Shown: positions 1-10,423 of the stretch, piece by piece
Layout: each line of letters begins with the position of its first letter
Position numbering within the stretch: position 1 is the first letter of the stretch
From: Lamellibrachia satsuma
Lineage: Eukaryota; Annelida; Polychaeta; Sabellida; Siboglinidae
DNA length: 64,000 bases
Direction: 5' to 3'
Assembly (NCBI GenBank): GCA_033239005.1
Contig: BSQZ01000037.1
Span: forward strand, 6,550,001-6,614,000
Translations under genes and position numbers: made by a program
Notes under the pieces: generated by a model
The model's database searches: none
What the model was told of the DNA's origin: nothing
What the model saw: the letters and a program-made list of their open reading frames with translations, nothing else

Positions 1-850
1 CTTCGTCGTGAAGCTATTCTAGTCGTTAGTGACGTGGTTCGTCCAAGTTGAAACACAGTTCGCGAACGCTAACGCCGACTGACTAGATACGCTAATAACA
101 CTTCGTCGCAGCGCTCGACCAAACGACCACCCGGAAAATCCAGCATGTGCATCAGCCCAAGACATATACGACGCGCTTACATCTACGTTCACTGACTTTT
201 TCGAATCAACCGAAGCGGCGGAAGCCGCCCGGCCGGAGGAGCATGATGACGTCGGAGATGCGCGGCCTACTGGCCTACTCATGCACAGGAGAACGCTGAA
301 CTGCGGTCATGCGGAAACGCATATGTGTCGTGAACGTTTCCTCAATCGGCGCTGCCTGCCTTCGGAGATGACGACGACGTCGACACGCACACGCACACGC
401 ACACGCACACGCACACGCACAGTCACACGCACACGCACACGCACACGCACAAGCACACGCACACGCACGCGCACGCACACGCACACGCACAGAAGCCATG
501 CTCTGCATGTCCACGCAAATACTAGCTGCGGCAAATGAACCAGGCACTGACAAAAGCCGCCTGCTCTACTTGTGGGATCGCGACCCCGGACCCGTTTCCT
601 CGAGAACATCGAAGTCAGTGTTTTTCTTGCGACACGACGCGACCGACGCATAAAGAACCGCGGTGAATCACTCATCGCCGCCAACGGCAGCGCTCTCGCA
701 ACATACGGCACGCAACATACGGCACAATGTACCGAAAGAATCCGGCGATTGGCGTCCTTGCGGCGACTTCCGCTACTAAAGCTGTCCGATACCGCGCGCT
801 CAGTTAACCTTCCTTGGCTATTACTAATAAACCGTGTTTAATATTAGTGT
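1..850 (+). mobile_element. Gypsy-type LTR retrotransposon relic (gag/protease/RT start)
   Basis: In shifting + frames the region reads as pieces of a Ty3/Gypsy polyprotein. There is a gag start with a WF.HVE-like motif, a zinc-knuckle region replaced by a hexanucleotide repeat, a protease piece (LWDRDPG, EVSVF, AANGSALATYGT) and the opening of reverse transcriptase (SGDWRPCGDF-like). The catalytic DTG of the protease is not preserved. Frames are broken and the protease is joined to RT by deletion. An AATAAA lies near 825. No LTR pair was identified. Non-functional. Confidence 0.75.
382..497. repeat. (ACGCAC)n hexanucleotide repeat, unit A
   Basis: About 115 bases of alternating ACACGC inside the gypsy relic. 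Unit B has a shorter version at about 26587-26632, so the array length changed after the duplication. Open frames through it on both strands are repeat artefacts. Confidence 0.9.
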
Positions 851-1275
851 GTTGTTGTCAATTTGATTATGTAAAATGTAGAAACATATATGCGTCCTGC
901 AGAATCACAAATTGAGTATATTTTCTCCTCCGCTCTGGGTGTCGTATCCGCTGCGACTACTACGCACGTGACGCCATCTAGCGGTGTTGTCTTCACAAGC
1001 GACACTATGCGACTACAACACGAACTTAAGCGGCGTCACATCCGCCGCCAAACTTCCCACCAGTGGCGCCACACTCCATTTCATCACTACCACAACTTAT
1101 ATTTCAAAATGTGTAGTTTGTTTTTGTCTAAAGCTATGTTACGTTACTCAATTGCTTGTTACGATGATGTAATACAAAAATGACGTTACCCAGCCAACCA
1201 TTTTATTTATCACTCGGCAACAATTTAAAAAAAAATCAAGTTGTGGCAGTGGCGATACGCTAAGTGGCGTCAGAG
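851..1275. other. No gene recognised
   Basis: Conserved in unit B at about 27040-27464. Contains short open frames on + that are shared by both units but have no recognisable motif. It may be the tail of the LTR element upstream. Confidence 0.5.
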
Positions 1276-1766
1276 CTAGTGTATATCGAGCTTCTTTGTA
1301 AATGGGTCAAGGTCACGCGATTTGTTAGGATATTTTTTTACGATAATAAGAACTTCATTAGTAATTGCAGGTGTGAAACACTGTAGTATATTTTCAGAAA
1401 GTGGTGGTTCATGGTAATCATAATCATTATCATTAATGGCAAAATTCGATCGAATGCGAGCAATCTTATATGTGAAGTATTTCAAAAAAGAACTACACAG
1501 TATATCCAATGAAGAATGTTATGAGACAGTGTTTTTAATTTCTGTCGATGTGTAATTGTGTTTACGGATGTCCACATCTGGCGAGGGTTTTCATAATTTA
1601 TCGAGATAAAATGTGTATAGTAATCGGACTTTGCTTTTGACATCGTGTGATTGCATATGTGTAACTGTTTAGTATAACGAGATCGATCAGTTGGAGAACG
1701 AGTTCGTCGCCAAATTCTGTCAAGACATTGACGACGACGTTTTGCTACCACTATTTCTAGAGACAT
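1276..1766 (-). mobile_element. LINE relic (L2/CR1-like, endonuclease-RT linker), unit A
   Basis: The minus strand reads as the segment between endonuclease and reverse transcriptase of an L2/CR1-type LINE. It includes an arginine-rich stretch ending in RTRSPTDRSRY, then SKAKSDYYTHFIS, then an IARIRSNF and LDPF.TK region. The fragments lie in two overlapping frames, so there is at least one frameshift. No ends are visible. Unit B copy is at 27465-27960. Confidence 0.75.
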
Positions 1767-1925
1767 CCATGGTGATGGAGGGCGAACTATACACTTTTAG
1801 TTTGTTTAGGGGCATGTTTATGCAGAAGTTCACTTAATGTTTGATAGTACTGATTAACAAGCTCGGATACTGTAAATTCAGGTTGGATCAAAATATGGGA
1901 AACTTCATTTTCATCATTATATTAT

Positions 1926-1985
1926 GTAGGGTATTTATGTTAATTTTATTTATCGATCGAAATGTGATAATGGGCATATTTTGTG

Positions 1986-2018
<33 letters not shown>

Positions 2019-2031
2019 TTGTGTGTTTGTG

Positions 2032-2075
<44 letters not shown>

Positions 2076-2154
2076 AGTGTGTGTATGTGTGCCCATTATC
2101 ACATTTCGATTGATAAATAAAATTAAAATAAATAAAATAAAATAAATACCCTAC
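1926..2154. repeat. Foldback: 50-bp inverted arms around a (GT)n core, unit A
   Basis: Left arm 1926-1975 and right arm 2091-2154 are reverse complements, apart from a 14-15 base AT-rich insertion in the right arm. The loop is a (GT)n tract interrupted by TTT. Looks like a MITE-like foldback whose centre became a microsatellite. Unit B has a nearly perfect version. Confidence 0.85.
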
Positions 2155-2168
2155 GTAACGATCTTGCA

Positions 2169-3060
<892 letters not shown>

Positions 3061-3142
3061 ACAACCACTTTTGTATCCAATTGATTGTGCCATCACCTAT
3101 ACCATGGGCTCTTAGTTTAAGTAGCAAACTTTGATGTGACAA
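3061..3142 (-). mobile_element. LINE reverse-transcriptase fragment, unit A
   Basis: The minus strand reads HQSLLLKLRAHGIGDG then INWIQKWL. It matches the PHQRLLLKLKAHGIGD segment of the fuller LINE at 58225-58310, so it is a short relic of that family. Unit B copy (29281-29354) has lost four bases and is out of frame. Confidence 0.75.
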
Positions 3143-4000
3143 AGTTAAATCTTGTTAAATCAATGGAAAAGGTTCTCAAAAACTTGTCTTGTTTCATGTA
3201 GGTTACTAGCTCCTGGGGAATCAAACGATCAAGGTTGTTTGCGCATGGAGTGATTCCTGCTTATGATCAAATACTTCTTTCAACATATCCAAAAGGGTAT
3301 GCTTACCTGTACAGCTATCATCATGACGCCATGACGTCGTCGTCAATAGTACTGATTAAGCCACCTTGACAAGATGGCGAAAGCTGTACAAATAAAACAG
3401 CTTTTTTTGATATAGTGAAAGAAATGTTTGATCATGAAAACTAACTATCCTAAGAACTGTTCAATAATTTGATTCCTGCTTAGTCGTATTTGCGCGGAAC
3501 TGAATATACCAGAGCTTGCATAAAGTGTTGTGGTTCTGCGATGCTAATTATTGTTTCTTGTTATAAGTTCTTTTATTGTCCGGGAAAAATATGAGAATTT
3601 ATAACATGTATTGCTGGTGTGTATGGGTGTATCTAAGGCCCTGCTATGGGGATGCCGTTATTGATGGGCGCGGGCTGTAGGAAGTTTTCGGCTGGCAATA
3701 ATAAATGAGTATTGAATGCGTTGTGGAATATGGTGAGACATAGTTTGTTCTTCTTGTGGTTAATTGTTCCCAGTTTAAATTCTTAATCTTTTCTGATACA
3801 CACTCCGTTTCTCTGGATCAGTGGCGTGTCTAAGATCTCGCAAAAGGGATATCCAACGGGGGAACCTTGTCACTGAGTAATTAACCATGTTACCATATAG
3901 CAACGCAACAAGTTACATTCAGAAACATAAACAAATACACTAAAGGAGGTCCATGGCCCAACGGCTCCGCCTAAGTAGCTCTGGGTTTGTAATCATTGTG
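3143..4000. other. No gene recognised
   Basis: Shared with unit B 29355-30215. Position 3948 onward has a TGGCCCAACGG match to a polymerase III A-box, described under findings. The minus strand of 3600-3800 has a short open frame in unit B but no recognised motif. Confidence 0.45.
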
Positions 4001-4013
4001 ATATATATATATA

Positions 4014-4077
<64 letters not shown>
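4001..4077. repeat. (AT)n microsatellite, unit A
   Basis: About 75 bases of alternating AT. The unit B counterpart is 30219-30320. Confidence 0.95.
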
Positions 4078-4080
<3 letters not shown>

Positions 4081-4152
4081 TGTTAATGAGAACTTGTGAG
4101 TGGAAACTGTGCGGATGTAGAGCATTCCCAAAGCGAACGAACAATGTATGTG

Positions 4153-5127
4153 TAGGGAGACCGGGGCTAGTTGTTAACATTTTCAGTTAAAGTCACTTTT
4201 TGTGAAAAAGTATGTTAGATGTATTATTTCTGTAAACGTATACATTAAATTAATTATTCGTGTTAATAAGATATACCATGCCATTTATTTAGTGTAACTA
4301 GGTAGATATGTGAAGTTTTCCATGCGCGGTCGACTGTAACAACTAGCTACGTGACCCGGGCAAGCTGTTACATCATACGGGGCACGTTGTTACAGCAAAG
4401 AACATGTGGATCGCAAAGCAAGTGTCACTTGTACATGTTACTGTTATTACATTAATTGGATTATACACACTTATGCATCTTATACACACTGGGCGTAATT
4501 ATACACATTTATACATCTTATAAACAGTGTGCGTACCAACGTAGGTATTCACAGCTTCATATATTATACTTTTAATTTTTAGTTATCGAAGGGGACTAAT
4601 TCCCCGGATTCCTACGAAACAAACAACTGTGAATGGAATAAAACATTATTGGAGTATGAAATAGTGAATAACAATATATATATAGTGCTACTTCTACTTG
4701 GTTGAATGGTACACACGCATACGTACTCAAATCCACATTTTAATGAATTATGCAATATCGATTAATTGCACAAACAGTGCTGTACCTTAAACATTTAACT
4801 GAGCAAGTTTGTTATCCAAGGCAAAACACCCAGATGGAAAGTGGGCAAGGAAGCCATTGGTTTATTGATGGTCCAAAATTGTTTCATCTGTGTGTAAAAA
4901 GTGGCTGCGTGAGATGATATTACGTGGGCGTACCAACAACTTTTATGTGGTTTAAAAGTTCCACATCTCGTTAACTTCGTCTTTTTAACTCCCGATTTGT
5001 ATACAGTGTGTCTGCTGGTGGACTTCTAACCAACTACTGTCGATGATATCTTCATATGTGTGCTATGTTTTCATAAAGCGCCTCTGTAACAATTTGCCCC
5101 TGCATACAACTAGCCTCGGTCTCCCTA
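4153..5127. mobile_element. Non-autonomous DNA transposon candidate with 21-bp terminal inverted repeats
   Basis: Position 4153-4173 and the reverse complement of 5107-5127 agree at 20 of 21 positions, starting TAGGGAGACCG. If the outer TA is the target duplication, the element is about 971 bp and starts GGGAGACC. Subterminal copies of a GGGGCAAGYTGTTACA-like motif occur near 4356, 4379 and inverted near 5086. There is no transposase. A LINE tail fragment is nested inside. In unit B the left end is deleted and the right end remains at 31481-31501. Confidence 0.6.
4810..4865 (-). mobile_element. LINE 3' tail fragment, unit A
   Basis: The reverse complement matches the 3' untranslated end of the fuller LINE at 59300-59345 (CCAATGGCTTCCTTG...CCATCTGGG). 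It is a second relic of the same family. Unit B copy is at about 30790-30848. Confidence 0.75.
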
Positions 5128-5139
5128 CGCAGTTATTTT

Positions 5140-5700
5140 GAGAGCATGACTACAGGTTTGCTTAGGATGCATTCCGATTGATGTGTTTATTCCAGGCGAG
5201 GTCTTTGATGAAACACACTTCTAGATATGGATGGTTGTCAGTTGTATGTAGTTTGTAATCTCCCAGTGTGTGATTAAAGTGTCTCACCGATCTTACATGT
5301 GTGAGTCTAATGACAAAGCATTTCTGGGTGTTAAAGTACATCTGCTAGTCATGTTCCCATTTCACCAGTGTGCTTAGGTCTTTTTGTAGCCCTTGTGAAT
5401 CAAACTCATTGTAAAATTCTCAATAGAGGATATAATCGTCTGTGAACAGACGGAATGTGGGAGAATATTGTCAAATAAGTCACTAATGTATACCACAAGT
5501 AACACCCCGGCACTGTGCCTTGGGTACGCTCGAAGCTACATCGGTCCAAGTCGCGTGTTCTCCACAGACAACGACTCTCTGCTTACGACACTTGAGAAAG
5601 ATGACGATCCATGGAAGCCATCCTATGTCTGTTAAGACTGAGTAATCTTCAAAGTGATCCATGATGTTAGAGTATATTGTGCGTTCAGGGGTTTGTTAGG
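5140..5700 (-). mobile_element. LINE relic (CR1/Jockey-type RT C-terminal half), unit A
   Basis: Read on the minus strand, pieces in several frames form an ordered RT segment: FLKCRKQRVVV..GEHATWTDVAS, a degraded PQG region, LFTDDYILY (the FADD box, with T for A), LQKDLSTLVKWEHD, FNTQKCFVIRLTH, HTLGDY and KDLAWNKHIN. Several stops and frameshifts make it inactive. Unit B counterpart is 31520-32100. Confidence 0.8.
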
Positions 5701-6318
5701 GAGATGGGACGAACCGGTTTCAACTCTTAGAAATAGAAGCAATGTTAGCACGTAGCCAAGACATTTGTAGTTCACCTGTGTCAATTGTTTAAACAAATAA
5801 CGTTGCTGAGTGGAGCTCGTCTCACTGGCGCCATCTACCGCATACGTTCAATAAAAACCGTAGCCTCGATTAGCTAAGCTCCGTGCCGTGGCACCACCGT
5901 TTGTTGAACACATCATCGCCTGGTTGCAATGTCCATTTTTCGTTGAGACGGAAAGTATGTATGACATTTTGTAATAATTTCCTAATTACGATGTCATCCG
6001 GGCATTTGACTAATTCTTAAAATAAAACTGAACTTTTATCAGTTTCACCCATGCAACTGGAATTAACTATAAACTTTGATTATATTGACACAACTGTCGG
6101 ACTTAAAAGTTAAATTAGGCCAAAAACGGGAACGCCTTCACAAAATTGAGTGGTAAGAGTGGGTAACCATGAGACCACGCCTTCGAGGCGAGACTCTCGG
6201 CGAGTTCACGAAGTCGAGCGAGAGTCGGATACGTAGACTACGTTACCGTGGATGACTTGTTAGGAGATTTGGGAAATATGTTTCCAGCAAAAGAACAATG
6301 ATTTAGACATTACGTCAA
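5701..6318. other. No gene recognised
   Basis: Single-copy-looking sequence within the unit, shared with unit B about 32100-32665. No coding or repeat structure seen. Confidence 0.5.
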
Positions 6319-6518
6319 CACACAAAACGACAGTTACATGTGTGTCCCAATCTGTGGTAGTGTTGGTAGACCGTACTACACACAAAACGACAGTTAAATA
6401 TATGTCCCACTCTGTGGTAGTGTTGGTAGGCCCTACTACACACAAAACTACATTTAAATATATGTCCCACTCTCTGGTAGTGTTGGTAGACCGTACTACA
6501 CACAAAACGATAGTGATA
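6319..6518. repeat. 60-bp tandem repeat, about 3.3 copies, unit A
   Basis: Exact 60-base period starting CACAAAACGACAGTTA and ending GTTGGTAGACCGTACTACA. Sixty is divisible by three, so it leaves an open frame of 20-residue repeats on the minus strand. Unit B has only about 1.4 copies at 32668-32756. Confidence 0.92.
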
Positions 6519-7077
6519 TAGTTAAAACAATCCATTGTTTACATAGATGACCTAGATATGTAAGAAACTCAAATGACGCAACGTAACAACTTGAAAACGT
6601 TGCAATCCGTACTAACTTAACAACATATAATATCATCCTAATAAAAAGTATACGCACAGCCGAACTATTGCATTTCGAGTCGAGACACACATGAAAAGAA
6701 ACCTTTCATAAATGCTTTAAATATAATGAAGAAATCATAACAGACAATGCGGTCTTTGTAAACACATTTAGTACATGTTTTTTTATATTGACCCAAATCT
6801 AGCCAATCAAATACGTAGTCTCATAAATAAAACAGTCAGATACTATATAAAAGAGCAACATAGCAACAAACTGAAGATGACCGAATCTCTAAAACAATTG
6901 ATAATACACACCCCAAAATACATTGTGGATTTGATGGTATTTCTTCTCGATTAATAAACTTAGTTAAACCTGCTGTAAAAACATAATTAATATTACTTGC
7001 AAACCAAATATTAACTACTTGTATATTCCTTGACAAATTTAAAATTGCCAAAATAGTCCCATTGTATAAAAAGGTTG
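6519..7077. other. No gene recognised
   Basis: AT-rich spacer between the 60-bp repeat and the 70-bp satellite, shared with unit B about 32757-33324. Confidence 0.45.
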
Positions 7078-7620
7078 AACACACTTTGTGTGATCATATC
7101 AGTAGATCCTACTAATAATAAATTATTCATTCATAAAAACAAATGTGCCACGCCGCGTTCATAACGGTAGATCATATTAATTATGTTCATACACTAAAGA
7201 ACATTCACAAATGTGCCACACTTTGCACTCATATAAGTATAATGTCTTACAAATGACATTCTAAAGCACAAAGCAGTTGCAAATATTCCACACACTTTGC
7301 TCAAATCATTAGATCCTACTTATTATACTCAGTTTCAAATTTCACTTTCAGCCTAGATTCCATTTACTCCTTAAATGTTGTCAAGACTTACTATTCAACT
7401 GAAACAAACGGTCCACAAACTGTACTCATATCAGTAAATGATGATGATGATATTCACATGAGAAACAAAAGTGATAAGTGTCACAGTTTGCTGATATTGG
7501 TAGATCCTACTAATGATATTAGCTCAAAAAGCAAGTTACGTGTGTCTCATTCTGCACTAATGTATTGAAATACCCTACTAGCGATATTAGTACGTAAACG
7601 AACAGTTAGAAATAGTCGCA
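7078..7620 (+). repeat. Degenerate ~70-bp satellite block, unit A (orientation 1)
   Basis: Successive diverged monomers carry ACAAATGTGCCACA, TTTGCACTCATATCAGTAG and ATCCTACTAATGATATTA in the same order. The reverse complement of the same monomer forms the block at 20730-21420. Unit B counterpart 33325-33865, unit C counterpart 61240-61470. Confidence 0.75.
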
Positions 7621-7842
7621 TGCTGAGGTTATTAAAATACGATAAGATAATATGCAGTACAACTTGGCAATGTCTCAACCGCCTCAAGACAGGTGTTCGT
7701 CGATGCAGAGGCAAGATGCAGCATCGGGAGATAGCCAAGACGAAGTTAGCGAATGTGATTTTGGTGACGATCCCCAAACGATGCAACATATAATGCCCTC
7801 CCCTACCAGAGCTTTGCAGACCAGACTGTTTACTGCTGTGCC

Positions 7843-8082
7843 CGCGCCTGTGTTCTGCAGTGGCGGGGGAAGTGTAGCGCCTGTGTTCTGCAGTGGCGGG
7901 GGGAGTGTAGCGCCTGTGTTCTGCAGTGGCGGGGGAAGTGTAGCGCCTGTGTTCTGTGTTCTGCAGTGGCGGGGGGAGTGTAGCGCCTGTGTTCTGCAGT
8001 GGCGGGGGAAGTGTAGCGCCTGTGTTCTGCAGTGGCGGGGGGAGTGTAGCGCCTGTGTTCTGCAGTGGGGGGGAGTGTAGCG
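7843..8082. repeat. 33-bp minisatellite, about 7 copies, unit A
   Basis: Unit CCTGTGTTCTGCAGTGGCGG plus a G-rich GGGAAGTGTAGCG end. Units alternate between GGGGGA and GGGGGG, and one unit has an 8-base internal duplication. Because 33 is a multiple of three, long open frames appear on both strands. Copies exist in units B (34088-34353) and C (61709-61960). Confidence 0.93.
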
Positions 8083-8142
8083 ACACGAGAAGAAGAATAT
8101 GTTATTAAGACTTTCATAAAGGATACTATGAGAAGAAAATGA

Positions 8143-8340
8143 CACGCACGCACGCACACAAGCACGCACGCACACAAGCACGCTCGACAACTCAACCACC
8201 GATCCACCCTCGCACGCACGCACACACGAACGCACGCACGCACGCACGCACGCACGCTCGCACCCATTCACCCACCGACACACCCACCCATGCACGCACG
8301 CGCGCACGCCCACCCGTACGCACGCACGCGCGTACGACGC
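8143..8340. repeat. (ACGC)n tetranucleotide-rich tract, unit A
   Basis: About 200 bases of ACGC repeats with CACCC interruptions. Unit B counterpart 34412-34585; a short remnant at 62305-62342 in unit C. Confidence 0.9.
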
Positions 8341-9439
8341 ACTAATTGTTTCGCGGCAGGACTAGATTAAATAAATATTAGACCCGGCATCAACGATATC
8401 AATTAGGACTAAAAAGATGCAATGACGCAGCGCAACGGCGGGTGTCCCTAGAATGTGCCAATTAACGTGATGCAGCGTTGACTAGTACATAAAGTCATCC
8501 TTATCCGTGGAGGGTCATCGACCTGTCGGTGTTGACGGTAACACGGCCTGTGTATTCGTTCATTTAGAAGCTGATATTAACAAAGTTGTAATATCTACTT
8601 TGCATGCATTTTTAACAACACCGTCCAAACCAGCTAATATAACACCGACGTTTCCACGAGGTAATTTTGTATTTTAACATTGCATACGACTACCTCAACC
8701 AGGTATTTATACTACCTCAGCCAGGTATTTGCACCACATCAGGAAGCGTGCAGCGTCCTACAAGATAGCCGGGTGTGTATATATAATAGTTGCAATTCTA
8801 TGAGTTGCTTCCTGCACTATACTCTAGATATCGAATAAAAATGCTCCTCGTGATTAAGATCAAGATGTGGTAGTGGTCATGTTGAGTGGCGCCACTGTAA
8901 GGGAGTGTGCAGACGTTCATTCCATCATTGACATTATTATGACCAAAGTAAACACTGTAGTCGAATGGTCAATGGGCGCGGTGTTAGTTCCACTGACAGG
9001 CAGACATCGGCAACAAAGGCTTGAATAGTGTAGAAAACATCTGAACTGGACATAGGTTCTTCACAGACTTTCATGATGAAGTCAGGCCAGTGTCGAGACA
9101 ACCCAATGAGAAATAGGCTCAATGGGAATTGTCCGAATTATCTGTGATCATTAACACTTGAGATGTTCTCTACACCATTCAAGTATGGTTTGTTGATGTC
9201 TGTCCGTCAGTGGACCTCCCATCGCTGCTCTTCTCGTGCTCATGTCAGCTGCATGCAGTTTGGTCTTCACTGTCTTCGTGGAGACAGTAACTCCAGAATG
9301 ATTGTTGGTGTTTATCCGAAGAATGAATCATTCAAAGTTAGATGTTTGCTTATCGACGTGATCAGATATCAGTCCTGTACATTGCGGTGTTACTGCCCGT
9401 TGCCAGCCACCGCTTGTTCACTGGTCCTGTCTCTTGGAA
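8341..9439. other. No gene recognised; contains a 60-bp inverted repeat
   Basis: Shared with unit B 34590-35685 and partly with unit C (62350-62740). The arms 8995-9055 and 9157-9214 are imperfect reverse complements. A + open frame at 9163-9456 is kept in both units but shows no motif and overlaps the inverted repeat. Confidence 0.5.
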
Positions 9440-9465
9440 GTGATTGCATGCCCTAGATATCCCTT

Positions 9466-9652
9466 TTCGCTCACTCATTCACTCAGTCACTCACACACTC
9501 ACTCAATCACCCACCCACCCACCCACCCACTCACTCACTCACTCATTCACTCACTCACTCACCCAACCACCCACCCACCCACTCACTCACTCACTCACTC
9601 ACTCACTCACTCACTCACTCACTCACTCACTCACTCACTCCCTCACTCACTC
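9466..9652. repeat. (ACTC)n/(ACCC)n tetranucleotide tract, unit A
   Basis: About 185 bases of ACTC with ACCC blocks. Unit B counterpart 35712-35922 with a different internal order, so it is rearranging. Confidence 0.95.
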
Positions 9653-10329
9653 TCAGTGCACCAGCGACCTTTCAGACAACCCTCTCTGGAGCATTCCTAA
9701 ATGGTTTAAATGGCGTGTTCGTGGCATTAAAATACACTGCATCAATCAGAATATAACTACTAAATGTGTACATGTGTAACAGTCTTGGAATATTCATCGA
9801 CGGCTCCCAACAAAAACGACAACATGGCTTCAATACCTTCAAATCCACTTTCTGCTATTATATGGTGTTCACGCTTGACCATCCAGACTGACAAAACATT
9901 TGATAATTGCAGATGACATGTCAAACAAAGCACTCGCGCCAATATTATCGCATATTATACTATCAAATAATAAATAGGTTACTAGAAAAGTGTGATCTTT
10001 AGCAAAATATGAGTAGTATGTGGATTTTCCACCCAATTATTACCGTTATGCCCACAATGCGCAGAACATAATATGTTACCTATTATTGTGTACGTGATTG
10101 AGGAGTGAGACAAGCCATCCGTGACAAAGCGGGTTTAATAATTTATTATAATTTAGTCATTTATGTACAATGAAATTATGCTTGACTACAGAAATATCAA
10201 TATGTGTACCAGCGTTTTTGCTGTAGCTACAACAGCTGAACGCCTGTCTCCCCGGACTGCTCGGACGATTTTAAATCCATAGGCACCAGCGAATGTGTCC
10301 AGTATTGCGTGGTCGGCAGGAGAGAGAAG
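9653..10329 (+). other. Probable upstream region of gene A
   Basis: Between the tetranucleotide tract and the signal-peptide exon. Nearly identical in unit B (35923-36598). It should hold the transcription start and 5' untranslated sequence, but no TATA box or initiator could be assigned with confidence. Confidence 0.4.
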
Positions 10330-10423
10330 ATGTTGTTACTACGGCTGTTCCACCCGCCGTCTCGCTTGCGGTCCTTGCTTCTGGCGTTGTTCTGCTTCTA
10401 CACAGGTTTATCCGATGCAGAAG
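10330..10423 (+). CDS. Gene A exon 1: signal peptide
   Basis: ATG followed by basic residues and a hydrophobic core (LLLALFCFYTGL) ending SDAE, a textbook secretory signal. Donor AAG|GTACAT, phase 1. One base differs from gene B over the exon (G/S at residue 26). The other frame, with an ATG at 10293, gives no signal-like protein and does not match the phase of exon 2. Confidence 0.82.

Noticed and set aside
7652..8313. Open frames of up to 209 codons across the 33-bp minisatellite on both strands
   Set aside because: Unit length is divisible by three; frames differ between A, B and C and are disrupted in C by one-base losses.
9163..9456. 97-codon + frame conserved between units A and B
   Set aside because: The whole region is nearly identical between units, so conservation is not informative. 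No motif, and it overlaps an inverted repeat.
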